From NCBI GenBank assembly GCA_902386135.1, contig CABMIB010000043.1:1-64000 (forward strand): a stretch of 64,000 nt of DNA. Reading direction: 5' to 3'. Source of the stretch: an uncultured archaeon (lineage in GTDB: Archaea > Halobacteriota > Methanosarcinia > Methanosarcinales > Methanoperedenaceae). Below, piece by piece: positions 7,951 through 16,396 of this stretch; the stretch's first letter is position 1; every line of letters starts with the position of its first letter. Below the pieces are notes generated by a model that worked only from the letters and a program-made list of their open reading frames with translations, searched no databases and was not told the DNA's origin. The position numbers and the translations under genes are program-made.

Positions 7951-9429
7951 TTGGCCAATAGATCATTAATTTGCATCCTGATATTGCTCTCACTGAGCAT
8001 ATACACAACCGGCAGCATTCATTTCGACTACCGCTTCCCTTTTCATGCGGACGAGTGGGACAACATAAAGATCGCCCAGGAAATCTTAAATGAAAAAAAA
8101 CTGGTAGAGTACAATCCATTTCTTCCCGGAAACCCGTATTATGTTAATTTCAATGAGGAAGCCCACGGAGTTGCAAATACCAGTTCTGCCAGGTGGGAAC
8201 TGAATTACAATCTTTTTATCGCGCTCTCAAGCCTTTTCACAGGGATTTCCCCTCTGGATATTGGACCGGTTCTTCCTGCAGTTCTCGTCTTCATAATGTC
8301 TTTCAATACATTCATCCTGGTAAGGTACCTCACAAAAAACGACCTGCCTGCACTGATAGCTGCTATTTTCGTCATGACCCTGAAAAGCGATGTATTTTTC
8401 CTTGGCCCGTGGTTCCTGGTAGCTGCATCCTTTGGTCTTGCCTTCATCCCTTTGATCTTTTACCTTTTCCTGAAATCCCATGTCTCAAATAAATACCTCC
8501 CTGTACTTTTATTTGTTTTCGCGGTCACAGCGCTGGCGCACCCTGCCTCGGCTGTCATATTCGTTCCGATATTCGGTCTTTATATGGTGTTCAATCCGCA
8601 TATCATTAAAAAGTATAAAAATGAACTCCTCATTTTCGCTGCTATATCACTTGTCCTGCTGTTCGTACTCGTCCCTTTTGACGGCTCGGTCACAGGCTAT
8701 GCCGCAAAGATAATTAAAATCCTTACATTCCCGCGCGCAACCCCGATAAATGGGTTCCTGGCCGTGATGCAGTTTCCGGTATATATCGGGATAATCGCCT
8801 TCGGGCTTTCAATATTCGGCTTCTCAAAAGCAATGGCGGATAATGAAGCGAAAATACTTCCACTATCTGTAGATGCGCTGCTTATCCTGATACTTGTTTA
8901 CATTTACCTGGGATATGCATTTTTTGCCCCGTACGAACGGGTAGTAATGTACATGGCCGAGCTGCTGTTGATACTGGCCGGGATCGGATTGTATTATATA
9001 TCTACATCCATCAAGAACAAAAAAATAGCCACTGCACTTGTTGTTATAATCCTGGTACTTCAGGTCAATTCTATCTTTGCTTATAAAAAAGATATACCTC
9101 TGGTAATAGAGCCTGAGGAATACGGACCGATCTTGTGGCTGAAAGATAATACTCCGCAGAATGCTGTTATCCTGGCAACCCCAAGAACCTCGGAAGCCAT
9201 TGGCGTGATTTCAGACCGGAAGGTGGTATCGCTGTTGCGGGGAAGGCTGGGGTCAAGCGAAGAGAGTGTTAATAAAAGCCTGGATTTCTTCAAAGGGGAT
9301 ACGGAAATGAAAGAGAAACTCCTGCTCGAGTTCAAACCTAATTATATATACAGCAAAGGAGAAATCAACATGAGTTCCTTGAGATTAGTGCATAACCAGA
9401 ACGACATATATATCTATGAGGTAAAATGA
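7951..9429 (+). CDS. Polytopic GT-C type membrane glycosyltransferase-like protein
   Basis: A 492-residue membrane protein with about ten hydrophobic segments. The first extracytoplasmic loop carries an acidic motif (FHADEWDNIKIAQ), where GT-C enzymes of the PMT/GT39 type hold their catalytic Asp. A soluble C-terminal part begins near PEEYGPILWLKDNTP, a feature typical of archaeal GT39/AglB-like surface glycosyltransferases. It probably transfers sugar from a polyprenyl-phosphate donor to a surface glycan or glycoprotein; donor and acceptor are unknown. TTG at 7951 is the only reasonable start in this frame and has a weak purine-rich upstream region. The gene overlaps the next by ATGA, so it heads a translationally coupled operon reaching to 13836. 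Confidence 0.78.
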   Translation: MANRSLICILILLSLSIYTTGSIHFDYRFPFHADEWDNIKIAQEILNEKKLVEYNPFLPGNPYYVNFNEEAHGVANTSSARWELNYNLFIALSSLFTGISPLDIGPVLPAVLVFIMSFNTFILVRYLTKNDLPALIAAIFVMTLKSDVFFLGPWFLVAASFGLAFIPLIFYLFLKSHVSNKYLPVLLFVFAVTALAHPASAVIFVPIFGLYMVFNPHIIKKYKNELLIFAAISLVLLFVLVPFDGSVTGYAAKIIKILTFPRATPINGFLAVMQFPVYIGIIAFGLSIFGFSKAMADNEAKILPLSVDALLILILVYIYLGYAFFAPYERVVMYMAELLLILAGIGLYYISTSIKNKKIATALVVIILVLQVNSIFAYKKDIPLVIEPEEYGPILWLKDNTPQNAVILATPRTSEAIGVISDRKVVSLLRGRLGSSEESVNKSLDFFKGDTEMKEKLLLEFKPNYIYSKGEINMSSLRLVHNQNDIYIYEVK

Positions 9430-9761
9430 TAGAATTTCTACGGGCTATCCTTGGCGGTCTTTTCCTGTTCCTTGTCCCGGGTCTTGCCTGGTGCCTTTTG
9501 CTTTTCGAGAAAGAGAAGAAGGATACGCTGGAACTTGTTGCTTTATCTATCGCCCTGTCGATCTCTATCTCGACATTAAGCATCTCTTTCCTGAGCTTTA
9601 TGCCGGGTATCAAAATCACTCTTATTAACGCCGGGATAATCCTTGTTACCCTTAGCGTTATACCTTTCTTTATCCTGATAAGGAAAGGTAACAGCCTCCG
9701 GGATTTATATGAGGAATTAACTGCCCGGTCGTACAAAAAATTAAACGGGAAAAAAATATGA
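9426..9761 (+). CDS. Small DUF1616-like membrane protein
   Basis: A 111-residue protein with three hydrophobic segments. The start (FLRAILGGLFLFLVPGLAWCLLLF, then an acidic/basic break and ELVALSIALSISISTLSISFL) resembles the N-terminal part of the archaeal DUF1616 family, whose members are usually about three times longer and sit in surface-glycan clusters. Here only that membrane part is present. It overlaps the genes on both sides by four bases (ATGA), arguing for tight co-expression. A partner role for the flanking glycosyltransferase is likely; biochemical function is unknown. Confidence 0.72.
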   Translation: MIEFLRAILGGLFLFLVPGLAWCLLLFEKEKKDTLELVALSIALSISISTLSISFLSFMPGIKITLINAGIILVTLSVIPFFILIRKGNSLRDLYEELTARSYKKLNGKKI

Positions 9762-10732
9762 CCACGTCGGTAACTATCGGAAGAGTTTCGGAAGAAGTGA
9801 TGGCAGCCGCTTTTAAAAACATCCCGAAAGTCAATAATTACGTCATCAAGGTAAACCTCTGCACCATAGCATCCTGTCCGATAACAACGGGCGTAGAATC
9901 CGTAAAAGGTATAATAGCCCGCATACTGGAGATAAATTCCGATGCCCGAATAAAGGTTGTTGAATCAGACGCCACAGCATTGAACGCGGATATAGCTTTT
10001 AAGAGGCTCGGATATGCTGAACTGGAAGGCGCCGGGGTCGTGAACCTGTCAAAGGACGATGCTGTGAAAGTGGAAGTGAACGGCAGGATAATAGGCGTAC
10101 TTAACGTCCCTCTCACTTTGTATGAGTGCGACTACCTGATAAATATGGCAAGATTGAAAACGCATGTCTTTACAAAAGTCAGCCTCGGGACCAAAAACCT
10201 CTTTGGAATGATAACAAGGAAAGACAAGGAAAGTCTTCATCCGTTCCTTGACGGCATCCTTGTAGACCTTGCAGGGTTCTACAGACCGAATCTTACTATC
10301 ATCGAGGGAAACATGGGTCTGGAAGGTAGAGGACCTGTTGACGGGATGCCCAGGCAGGATAATGTTTTCATTGCAGGGGACGATGTTTTATCTACCGACC
10401 TCGTGGCTTCAGCCTATATGGGAATAAAGAAAGTGCCCCATCTTGAGCTGGCCCAGAAAGTCCTCGGTAAGAGGAATATACATATAACCGGCGAGACGAG
10501 GCTGCTTGATAATCCTGATCCTTATAAGATAACGGCGCGCCTGCCTTACACCACTACGAGGTTTGGTTTTTATATCGCGTCCCTCGGGAAGCGGCTTGAG
10601 ATGCTTGGGAATTCCATTGCATTTGCAGGTGATGCACTCGGGGCTGTTGATATGGAAGTGCTGAAGCAGAAGATATCATATCGTGATGCGTTCTCCGTGT
10701 TGCTTAGAAGAACGACTAAAATCAATATATAG
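9758..10732 (+). CDS. DUF362 family protein
   Basis: A 324-residue soluble protein with the DUF362 pattern: an N-terminal KVNLC strand, VVESDAT, then LINMARLKTHVFTKVSLGTKNLFGM, and LTIIEGNMGLEGRGP with DVLSTDLVASAYMG. DUF362 proteins are often fused to ferredoxin domains, but no Fe-S cluster motif is present here. The enzymatic role of the family is not settled. It starts inside the end of the DUF1616-like gene (ATGA overlap) and is followed by the Gfo/Idh/MocA oxidoreductase seven bases later. The neighbourhood implies a step in building or modifying a surface sugar or lipid. Confidence 0.85.
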   Translation: MTTSVTIGRVSEEVMAAAFKNIPKVNNYVIKVNLCTIASCPITTGVESVKGIIARILEINSDARIKVVESDATALNADIAFKRLGYAELEGAGVVNLSKDDAVKVEVNGRIIGVLNVPLTLYECDYLINMARLKTHVFTKVSLGTKNLFGMITRKDKESLHPFLDGILVDLAGFYRPNLTIIEGNMGLEGRGPVDGMPRQDNVFIAGDDVLSTDLVASAYMGIKKVPHLELAQKVLGKRNIHITGETRLLDNPDPYKITARLPYTTTRFGFYIASLGKRLEMLGNSIAFAGDALGAVDMEVLKQKISYRDAFSVLLRRTTKINI

Positions 10733-10739
10733 GTGAGAA

Positions 10740-11756
10740 ATGAAACTCAATATAGGAATCATCGGCTGCGGTAACATAGCAAAGAGCGTACACCTGCCGA
10801 TCCTGGTCAAGAACCCTGATATAAAGGCGGTTTTCATCTCTGATACGGATGCGAAAGCGCTGGAGAACATAGGTGAGCAATTTGGCATTGAAAAAAATAG
10901 AAGGTTCCCGGACTACAGGGAACTTCTCGGCTCAGTGGATGCCGTGTTCATACTGACACCTCCACATACGCATTATGCCCTGGTAATGGATTGCCTGAAC
11001 AGTGGAAAACACATATTTGTGGAAAAGCCTCTGTGCATGACGGCAGATGAGGCGCTGAGCATCGAGAAAACAGCCGTGAACACAGGTCTTATTGTAGAAA
11101 CGGGCTATAACCTCAGGTTCATGCCGCAATTGAAATTAGCCAGGAAGCTCCTGGAAAGAGGGCATATCGGCAGGATTATTACCATAAACGGGTACTACCT
11201 GGCTGAAGCGGCTTATTTGCGGGAGAACAAATCTTTTTATTTAGACCCGGGAAAAGGTGGCGGCGTGCTCATGGACGGCTTATGCCACCTTATCGACATA
11301 AGCTCATGGCTTGCTGACAGCAGCATTGAGGAGGCATACGGGTTCAGCGGTACTTATGATGACATGCCTGTTGAGAATATCGCAGATATCTCGGTTAAGT
11401 TTGAGAACGGGGTCATCGGCCATCTCCAGGCACTGTGGGCACCATTATCCGAGTACCTCCATACCGAGACTCTCAAGACCCTCAGGGTCGTAGGGGACAG
11501 GGGTGTTCTTACCCCTGCCATATATAGTGGAAAGATAAATGAATACAGGGCTGGAAAAGGTACTCATACCATTTATCCGGAGAATATGGACCTAAGAAAT
11601 CCCATGTGGGCTTTGAACAGGTCATACCTGGAGCAGGATACAACTTTTATAAATCATATAAAAGAAGGGATAAATAATATTAATAAGGTTAAAGAATCTG
11701 TACATATAATAGAGATACTGGATGCAATCAAGAAAAAGAAGGCGTATAAGAGATAA
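10740..11756 (+). CDS. Gfo/Idh/MocA family NAD(P)-dependent oxidoreductase
   Basis: A 338-residue protein with an N-terminal Rossmann motif (GIIGCGNIAKSVHLPIL), the characteristic EKPLCMT (family EKP) after the HIFV strand, and a C-terminal alpha/beta domain with a dimer sheet. The family oxidises or reduces sugar hydroxyls and keto groups, often on nucleotide sugars in surface-polysaccharide pathways. The substrate cannot be read from sequence. The conserved catalytic region KGGGVLMDGLCHLID carries the His expected in this family. The start follows GGTGAGA. It overlaps the downstream GT39 gene by 35 bases, consistent with one operon. Confidence 0.9.
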   Translation: MKLNIGIIGCGNIAKSVHLPILVKNPDIKAVFISDTDAKALENIGEQFGIEKNRRFPDYRELLGSVDAVFILTPPHTHYALVMDCLNSGKHIFVEKPLCMTADEALSIEKTAVNTGLIVETGYNLRFMPQLKLARKLLERGHIGRIITINGYYLAEAAYLRENKSFYLDPGKGGGVLMDGLCHLIDISSWLADSSIEEAYGFSGTYDDMPVENIADISVKFENGVIGHLQALWAPLSEYLHTETLKTLRVVGDRGVLTPAIYSGKINEYRAGKGTHTIYPENMDLRNPMWALNRSYLEQDTTFINHIKEGINNINKVKESVHIIEILDAIKKKKAYKR

Positions 11757-13836
11757 AGAGTATTCAGGTGAACCTTCAAAGATACCGGAAGGTGTTCCGG
11801 CGGTTTACAGGGAAAAGACTTTTGATATCAGTACTTCAAGGTTCTCCAGGATCATCATCTTATTAGTCCTGGTATCGGCTTTTTTAGTGCGCATTATCAG
11901 AATCGATGAACACGCATTTGTTTTTGATGAAGCTATCTACGTGAAGATCGTAAAGGATATCGTAGCGAACGGATACGACTGGCAGAGCATGAGGATGCTC
12001 GGGACAGCTCATCCTCCTGTTTATTTTATGCTTATGTCGTTCCTCTATAAGTATTTTTATTTTATGAACGACGAGGCGTTTTTCCGTATCATAACAGTAT
12101 TAATATCGGTTGCAGTTACTTATTTTATTTACAAACTGGGCTCGGAGTACAGTCCCTCTACCGGTATTATAGCCTCGTTAATTTTTGCTTTTAACCCGTA
12201 CTTTATAGCTTATTCAAGGTTTGCGACACTGGATATGCTTACCATCCTTTTCATAACAGCGGGTATTTATTTTTATTCAAAGTATCTGTCGTCCGGAAAA
12301 CCATACCTCCTGCAAATAGCGGGAGCAATGTTCGGTCTTGCGACGTTTACCAAGATATATGCCGGTATATTCCTGTTGATAACTATCATTCATCTAATGA
12401 TGAAAAGAACTAAAAAGCCAATGGAGATAGTGCAATTTATAACACCGTACACCGCCGTGATACTGCTGATATCCCTGATGCTGGGACAGAGCATCTATTT
12501 CCCGTGGATAATCCTCAAAACAACTTACGGATGGAGCGTGGGGCAAAAAATTGCCTTTAACTGGGCATTGATAACAGTAAGCACACACATAGGGTTCATA
12601 TCTTTTGTTATTTCCATGGTAGGCTTCGGGTTCTTAACCGAAAAAGCAATTTCTGAGCACCACAGGTTGAGCGCCTTTTATGTACTGGCTTTCCTGTTGA
12701 ACATAGTTATCTTTACCGTTTTCTCAGGGACGTATTTTGCACGCTACCTTTTGATCCTGGCGCCATCCATATGCATATTTTTCGGTTATTCCCTGGATAG
12801 ACTGCTCTCTAAAATAAGAGGCTTTCAAACCTGGATAGCTGCGGTAATTCTGATATTCCTGCTGGCAGGTTTATCTTTTGATTACAGCAGCGTGGCTAAT
12901 GGCTCTGTTTATTCTGCTACGCTCATAGACGACTGGTGGCATATAGATTCTTTAAAAGAAGCAGGAAAGTATATTTCGAACAATAATACGCCTTATTATC
13001 TGACGGATAATAAAGACCTCCATGCGGGGGGAGAGTTTTTCATTACGAATGCCCACTATCCTGTTCTTGAAGTCTACAGCGGCATAAAGGGTGCGTTCTA
13101 TATGGGAAATTCCCCTGAAAGCGTCAATCTTTACTGGTTAGGATATAAAGGCAATGCACTGGGAACATTCCATCTGGATGCAAAGAGCGAGCAAAACGCT
13201 ACTTATATAGTACTGGTGGACAGGTATACTAAACTTGACCCCAGGTACGTGCTCTATCCTACAGATATTTCATTTTCTTATTCCATGAACGATTTTCTTA
13301 ATGAATACCTGGTATTTTATGAGAACGATAGAAAGTTCACCGACAACTCAGGTATAGAGTCCCGTGTATTCAAAAGAAATTCAAACAACACATACGCCAG
13401 AATGGAAAATCCGACAATATTCATCGGCGAACCTGCAGATAACTGGGCAAAAAGTAACAACGGATGGATATACGGGAAGGCGTGGAGCGCGCCGAAAAAC
13501 CGCTCAAGATATGTCCAGAACCCTGGATACGGGGGCGCAATTTTAACGATACCTGATGAAAATAATAACTCCAGGTTAGAAATCGAATTACAGGACATGG
13601 GTTATGACACTATGGTTTTTGAGACTGCCAGAGGCAGCATGAATATAACTCTCGGAGAAATAACTCTCAATAATACGAAAAAAATAATCCAGCCGCAATT
13701 TACAGTCCCGAAAGAGATGTACTCTGACACGGACGGCATCAAGCCGGGTGTCCAGCAGCAGTTCCTGATATGGAAAAAAGGCAACACCAGCGGAGTGCCT
13801 GTATTCAGGGCAACGATATCAAGATCGCTTTCATAG
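11722..13836 (+). CDS. GT39 (PMT)-type membrane glycosyltransferase with C-terminal beta domain
   Basis: A 704-residue protein. A ~45-residue cytosolic N-terminus precedes the first membrane helix (IIILLVLVSAFLVRII). The first extracytoplasmic loop has HAFVFDEAIYVKI, with the acidic DE pair expected for GT39/PMT enzymes, followed by the family-like stretch GTAHPPVYFMLM. Some ten more helices follow, then a ~290-residue soluble region with sequons. It likely uses a dolichyl-phosphate sugar to glycosylate surface proteins or a lipid-linked glycan. The start at 11722 lies within the preceding gene. The gene ends two bases from the convergent radical SAM gene. It is the second GT-C enzyme of this operon. 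Confidence 0.88.
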   Translation: MQSRKRRRIRDKEYSGEPSKIPEGVPAVYREKTFDISTSRFSRIIILLVLVSAFLVRIIRIDEHAFVFDEAIYVKIVKDIVANGYDWQSMRMLGTAHPPVYFMLMSFLYKYFYFMNDEAFFRIITVLISVAVTYFIYKLGSEYSPSTGIIASLIFAFNPYFIAYSRFATLDMLTILFITAGIYFYSKYLSSGKPYLLQIAGAMFGLATFTKIYAGIFLLITIIHLMMKRTKKPMEIVQFITPYTAVILLISLMLGQSIYFPWIILKTTYGWSVGQKIAFNWALITVSTHIGFISFVISMVGFGFLTEKAISEHHRLSAFYVLAFLLNIVIFTVFSGTYFARYLLILAPSICIFFGYSLDRLLSKIRGFQTWIAAVILIFLLAGLSFDYSSVANGSVYSATLIDDWWHIDSLKEAGKYISNNNTPYYLTDNKDLHAGGEFFITNAHYPVLEVYSGIKGAFYMGNSPESVNLYWLGYKGNALGTFHLDAKSEQNATYIVLVDRYTKLDPRYVLYPTDISFSYSMNDFLNEYLVFYENDRKFTDNSGIESRVFKRNSNNTYARMENPTIFIGEPADNWAKSNNGWIYGKAWSAPKNRSRYVQNPGYGGAILTIPDENNNSRLEIELQDMGYDTMVFETARGSMNITLGEITLNNTKKIIQPQFTVPKEMYSDTDGIKPGVQQQFLIWKKGNTSGVPVFRATISRSLS

Positions 13837-13838
13837 GT

Positions 13839-15299
13839 CTACCATATTCCGGCCAGTCTTGAGAATTTACCAGTCAGAAACCGGAAGTCTGATACGGATC
13901 TTATATTCTTGAGCCTATGTAATATGCTATCAGGTCTTATTTCTTTGCGGAACCTGAACATATAGAAATCCCGTATTAATCTTCTCTGGATATCGACGAT
14001 CTCTTCCCGGGTGAAATTACCCGTGCCAGTGACCGCGTCCATGTTCCTCAGCTTTGAGAAATCATCGAGTTCCATACCTTCGCCGAACATCAGCTTGTAA
14101 AGTTCAGTACCCGGAAAAGGCGTGGCAATCGAAAAGAACGCGGAATCAAGCCCCGAGTCCCGGGCAAAACCGAGTGTGTCTTTAATCATCTCCCACGTCT
14201 CCCCGGGGAAACCTATCACGAAAAATCCGTGTGTCCAGATGCCTGCGTCCTTTGCATACCTGATAACTTCTCTAGTGCGGGATAAGGAGATGGGCTTGCG
14301 TATGATCCTGCGCAGCACATGCTCGTTCCCGGACTCTATTCCGAAGGCAAGCTGGTAACACCCGCTTCGTTTCATCTTATACAGGAGCTCCCTGTCCAGG
14401 GTATTCACAGCAACGCCGTTGGGTGTTGTCCAGGAAATATCCAGGTCCCTGCCAATGATCAGCTCGCAGATATCTGCCATCCTTTTTTTATCCAGCGAAA
14501 TGTTATCGTCTATGAAATGTATCTCTTTGATCCTGTACCTGTCCACAAGCTCCTCGATCTCATTAACTACGTTCTCAGGGCTCCTGGGTCTCCATTTTTG
14601 TCCCCACACAGTTTTTATAGAACAAAAGACGCAATTGTTTGGGCATCCCCGGCTTGTGAGCATTGTCGTGAACCTGCGGTTCTTCTGGCTGCCCGGGGCT
14701 TTCCCGGTTTGTATGTACTTTTCCATGCGTATCAGGTGCCTTGCAGGGAAAGGTATTGAATCAAGGTTCCGGATATGAGGTCTCGGAGGGTTTAAAACGA
14801 TCGAGCCATTATTTTTAAAAGCCATACCCGGGATATCTGAGAAGTGCGCAGAACCGGAATAAAAATCAGCAAGTTCCCTGAATGTTTCTTCCCCTTCACC
14901 GACGATTACACAGTCTGCACTTGAGTTCTCCAGGGAATATTCCGGAAGCGCTGAAGGATGAAAGCCGCCCAGCACTTGCAGCGTGTCAGGCATGATATCC
15001 TTCAGTATCGCTGATAACCTGGAAACATCTTCCCACATAAAACTATACATGCAACTGATCCCAATAATATCAGGGTCAGAGTCATGTATTCTGGAAGCCA
15101 GCCCGGCAACAGGCATCCCGATACGCCTGAAATTATCTTCATAGTGAGTCGATCCTTCGATCATGCCATCTATTATATTGACCTTGTGACCTGATCGTTC
15201 CAGGACCGCTGCTATGTAACACAGACCAAGAGGAGGGGCAACCCCGTAGAACTCCCTTCTTCCTACTTTCATGGAGGGCTGAACAAGCGTTATTTTCAT
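13839..15299 (-). CDS. B12-binding-domain radical SAM protein
   Basis: A 486-residue protein starting MKITLVQP; the ATG at 15299 overlaps the stop of the upstream GT2 gene, and the longer 498-codon frame starts within that gene and is less likely. The N-terminal ~150 residues form a cobalamin-binding-type Rossmann fold (APPLGLCYIAAVLERSGHKV). The core has SRGCPNNCVFCS, the CX3CX2C site for the 4Fe-4S cluster, with GIESGNEHVLRRI and GFFVIGFPGETWE downstream. Family members methylate unactivated carbons or rearrange lipids, cofactors and peptides. With the GT2 partner and the convergent glycan operon, a surface-lipid or glycan modification is the likeliest role. Substrate unknown. Confidence 0.88.
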   Translation of the reverse strand: MKITLVQPSMKVGRREFYGVAPPLGLCYIAAVLERSGHKVNIIDGMIEGSTHYEDNFRRIGMPVAGLASRIHDSDPDIIGISCMYSFMWEDVSRLSAILKDIMPDTLQVLGGFHPSALPEYSLENSSADCVIVGEGEETFRELADFYSGSAHFSDIPGMAFKNNGSIVLNPPRPHIRNLDSIPFPARHLIRMEKYIQTGKAPGSQKNRRFTTMLTSRGCPNNCVFCSIKTVWGQKWRPRSPENVVNEIEELVDRYRIKEIHFIDDNISLDKKRMADICELIIGRDLDISWTTPNGVAVNTLDRELLYKMKRSGCYQLAFGIESGNEHVLRRIIRKPISLSRTREVIRYAKDAGIWTHGFFVIGFPGETWEMIKDTLGFARDSGLDSAFFSIATPFPGTELYKLMFGEGMELDDFSKLRNMDAVTGTGNFTREEIVDIQRRLIRDFYMFRFRKEIRPDSILHRLKNIRSVSDFRFLTGKFSRLAGIW

Positions 15300-16201
15300 T
15301 TTTGAACTTCCTTGGTAGTTCTTATGGCATCCCATATATAGGGATTCCTTCTGCGGATATAAAAATCATAGATACCTAAAGCCCTGCCCATAAGTTCCAG
15401 AAGAATAGCGCCTGGTGTATAAAGGATATCTCTGATATTGAATTTAAGACTTTTTAATGTCAGAAGCAGGATATCCAGGGAATCCATAGTGGAGAGCTTA
15501 TACCCGGTCTTTCTTTTGATGTGCAGGTGACCGGCAAATATTCTTCGCCGCTGCTTCAGGAAATCTGAGATCGTTTCAGGACCCCTGTTATACACTATTG
15601 CCTCAGGCACGTACAATATCCTGAAGCCCTTGCTCTTGATGATCGCCTCTATCCAGGCCTCATCGACAGCAGTATCGTCTGGTATCCGCACAACGTTCCT
15701 CAGGGCGATAATTTCACCGAGCTTGGGATTTTTCAAAGATATAAGATGATGCAGGTTCCAGAGCAGGTGGTCCGTGAATCCGATAAGCCGGTTCCTGTCA
15801 TTTACGGGTACGGGATGTCCTCCGGTCATGCCAACGCCCGGATCATGCAAAGGTGATACGAGCTTTTCGATCGTATCCTCATTAAGGATAATATCACCGT
15901 TCACAATAGCTAAAATCTCATGCGATGCGTGCTCAAAGAAAAGGTTAAGAGCCGAGGCTTTACCCTCCCGCTTTTTCTGGATGAGCAGCTCAAAGTTGGC
16001 GGAGTTTTTAAAGAAATCAGAGACTATCGCATCAGTCCTGTCTGTGGAACCCGAGGATATGATTATTACCTCTTTTATCTCCACCCTTTCCGTCTTCTGG
16101 GAGAGAAGGGAGCGCAGAAGCAGGGCTATGTTTTTTTCCTCGTTATAGACACAGACACCGACGCTTATGGGAAGTCGTTCATATTTAGAGGTGCTAGTCA
16201 T
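15296..16201 (-). CDS. Family 2 glycosyltransferase
   Basis: A 301-residue GT-A fold enzyme: VGVCVYNEEKNIALLL at the N-terminus, IISSGSTDRTDAIV, then AIVNGDIIL as the DXD-equivalent and DEAWIEAII as the probable catalytic acidic motif. A QRRRIF motif, typical of processive GT2 enzymes (QXXRW-like), is present near residue 220. The C-terminal hydrophobic stretch (YTPGAILLELMGRALGIYDF) may contact the membrane. It overlaps the radical SAM gene by ATGA. The product is likely a glycosylated lipid or surface glycan; sugar specificity is unknown. Confidence 0.87.
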   Translation of the reverse strand: MTSTSKYERLPISVGVCVYNEEKNIALLLRSLLSQKTERVEIKEVIIISSGSTDRTDAIVSDFFKNSANFELLIQKKREGKASALNLFFEHASHEILAIVNGDIILNEDTIEKLVSPLHDPGVGMTGGHPVPVNDRNRLIGFTDHLLWNLHHLISLKNPKLGEIIALRNVVRIPDDTAVDEAWIEAIIKSKGFRILYVPEAIVYNRGPETISDFLKQRRRIFAGHLHIKRKTGYKLSTMDSLDILLLTLKSLKFNIRDILYTPGAILLELMGRALGIYDFYIRRRNPYIWDAIRTTKEVQK

Positions 16202-16344
16202 GGTTATAAGTCAATGTTCTCTTTAGCAGTAAAGGCTTCATTATAATATAAAAATATTGTTAAAATTTAAAATTGTCTTTTAATCTACGCTAGAGGAATA
16301 GGGCATGAAATTCTAAATATTAAAAAGCTTTTTTGCCGATTTCT

Positions 16345-16388
16345 ATTTTAAAAATAAAAAATAATCCATACCTTGAAGGGTATGGATT
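16345..16388 (-). terminator. Hairpin terminator of the repeat/DNRLRE protein gene
   Basis: AATCCATACC (16363-16372) and GGTATGGATT (16379-16388) form a perfect ten-pair stem with a six-base loop, eight bases beyond the stop codon on the reverse strand. An A-rich stretch on the forward strand reads as a T-tract downstream of the stem. Confidence 0.72.
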
Positions 16389-16396
16389 CGCTTCGT

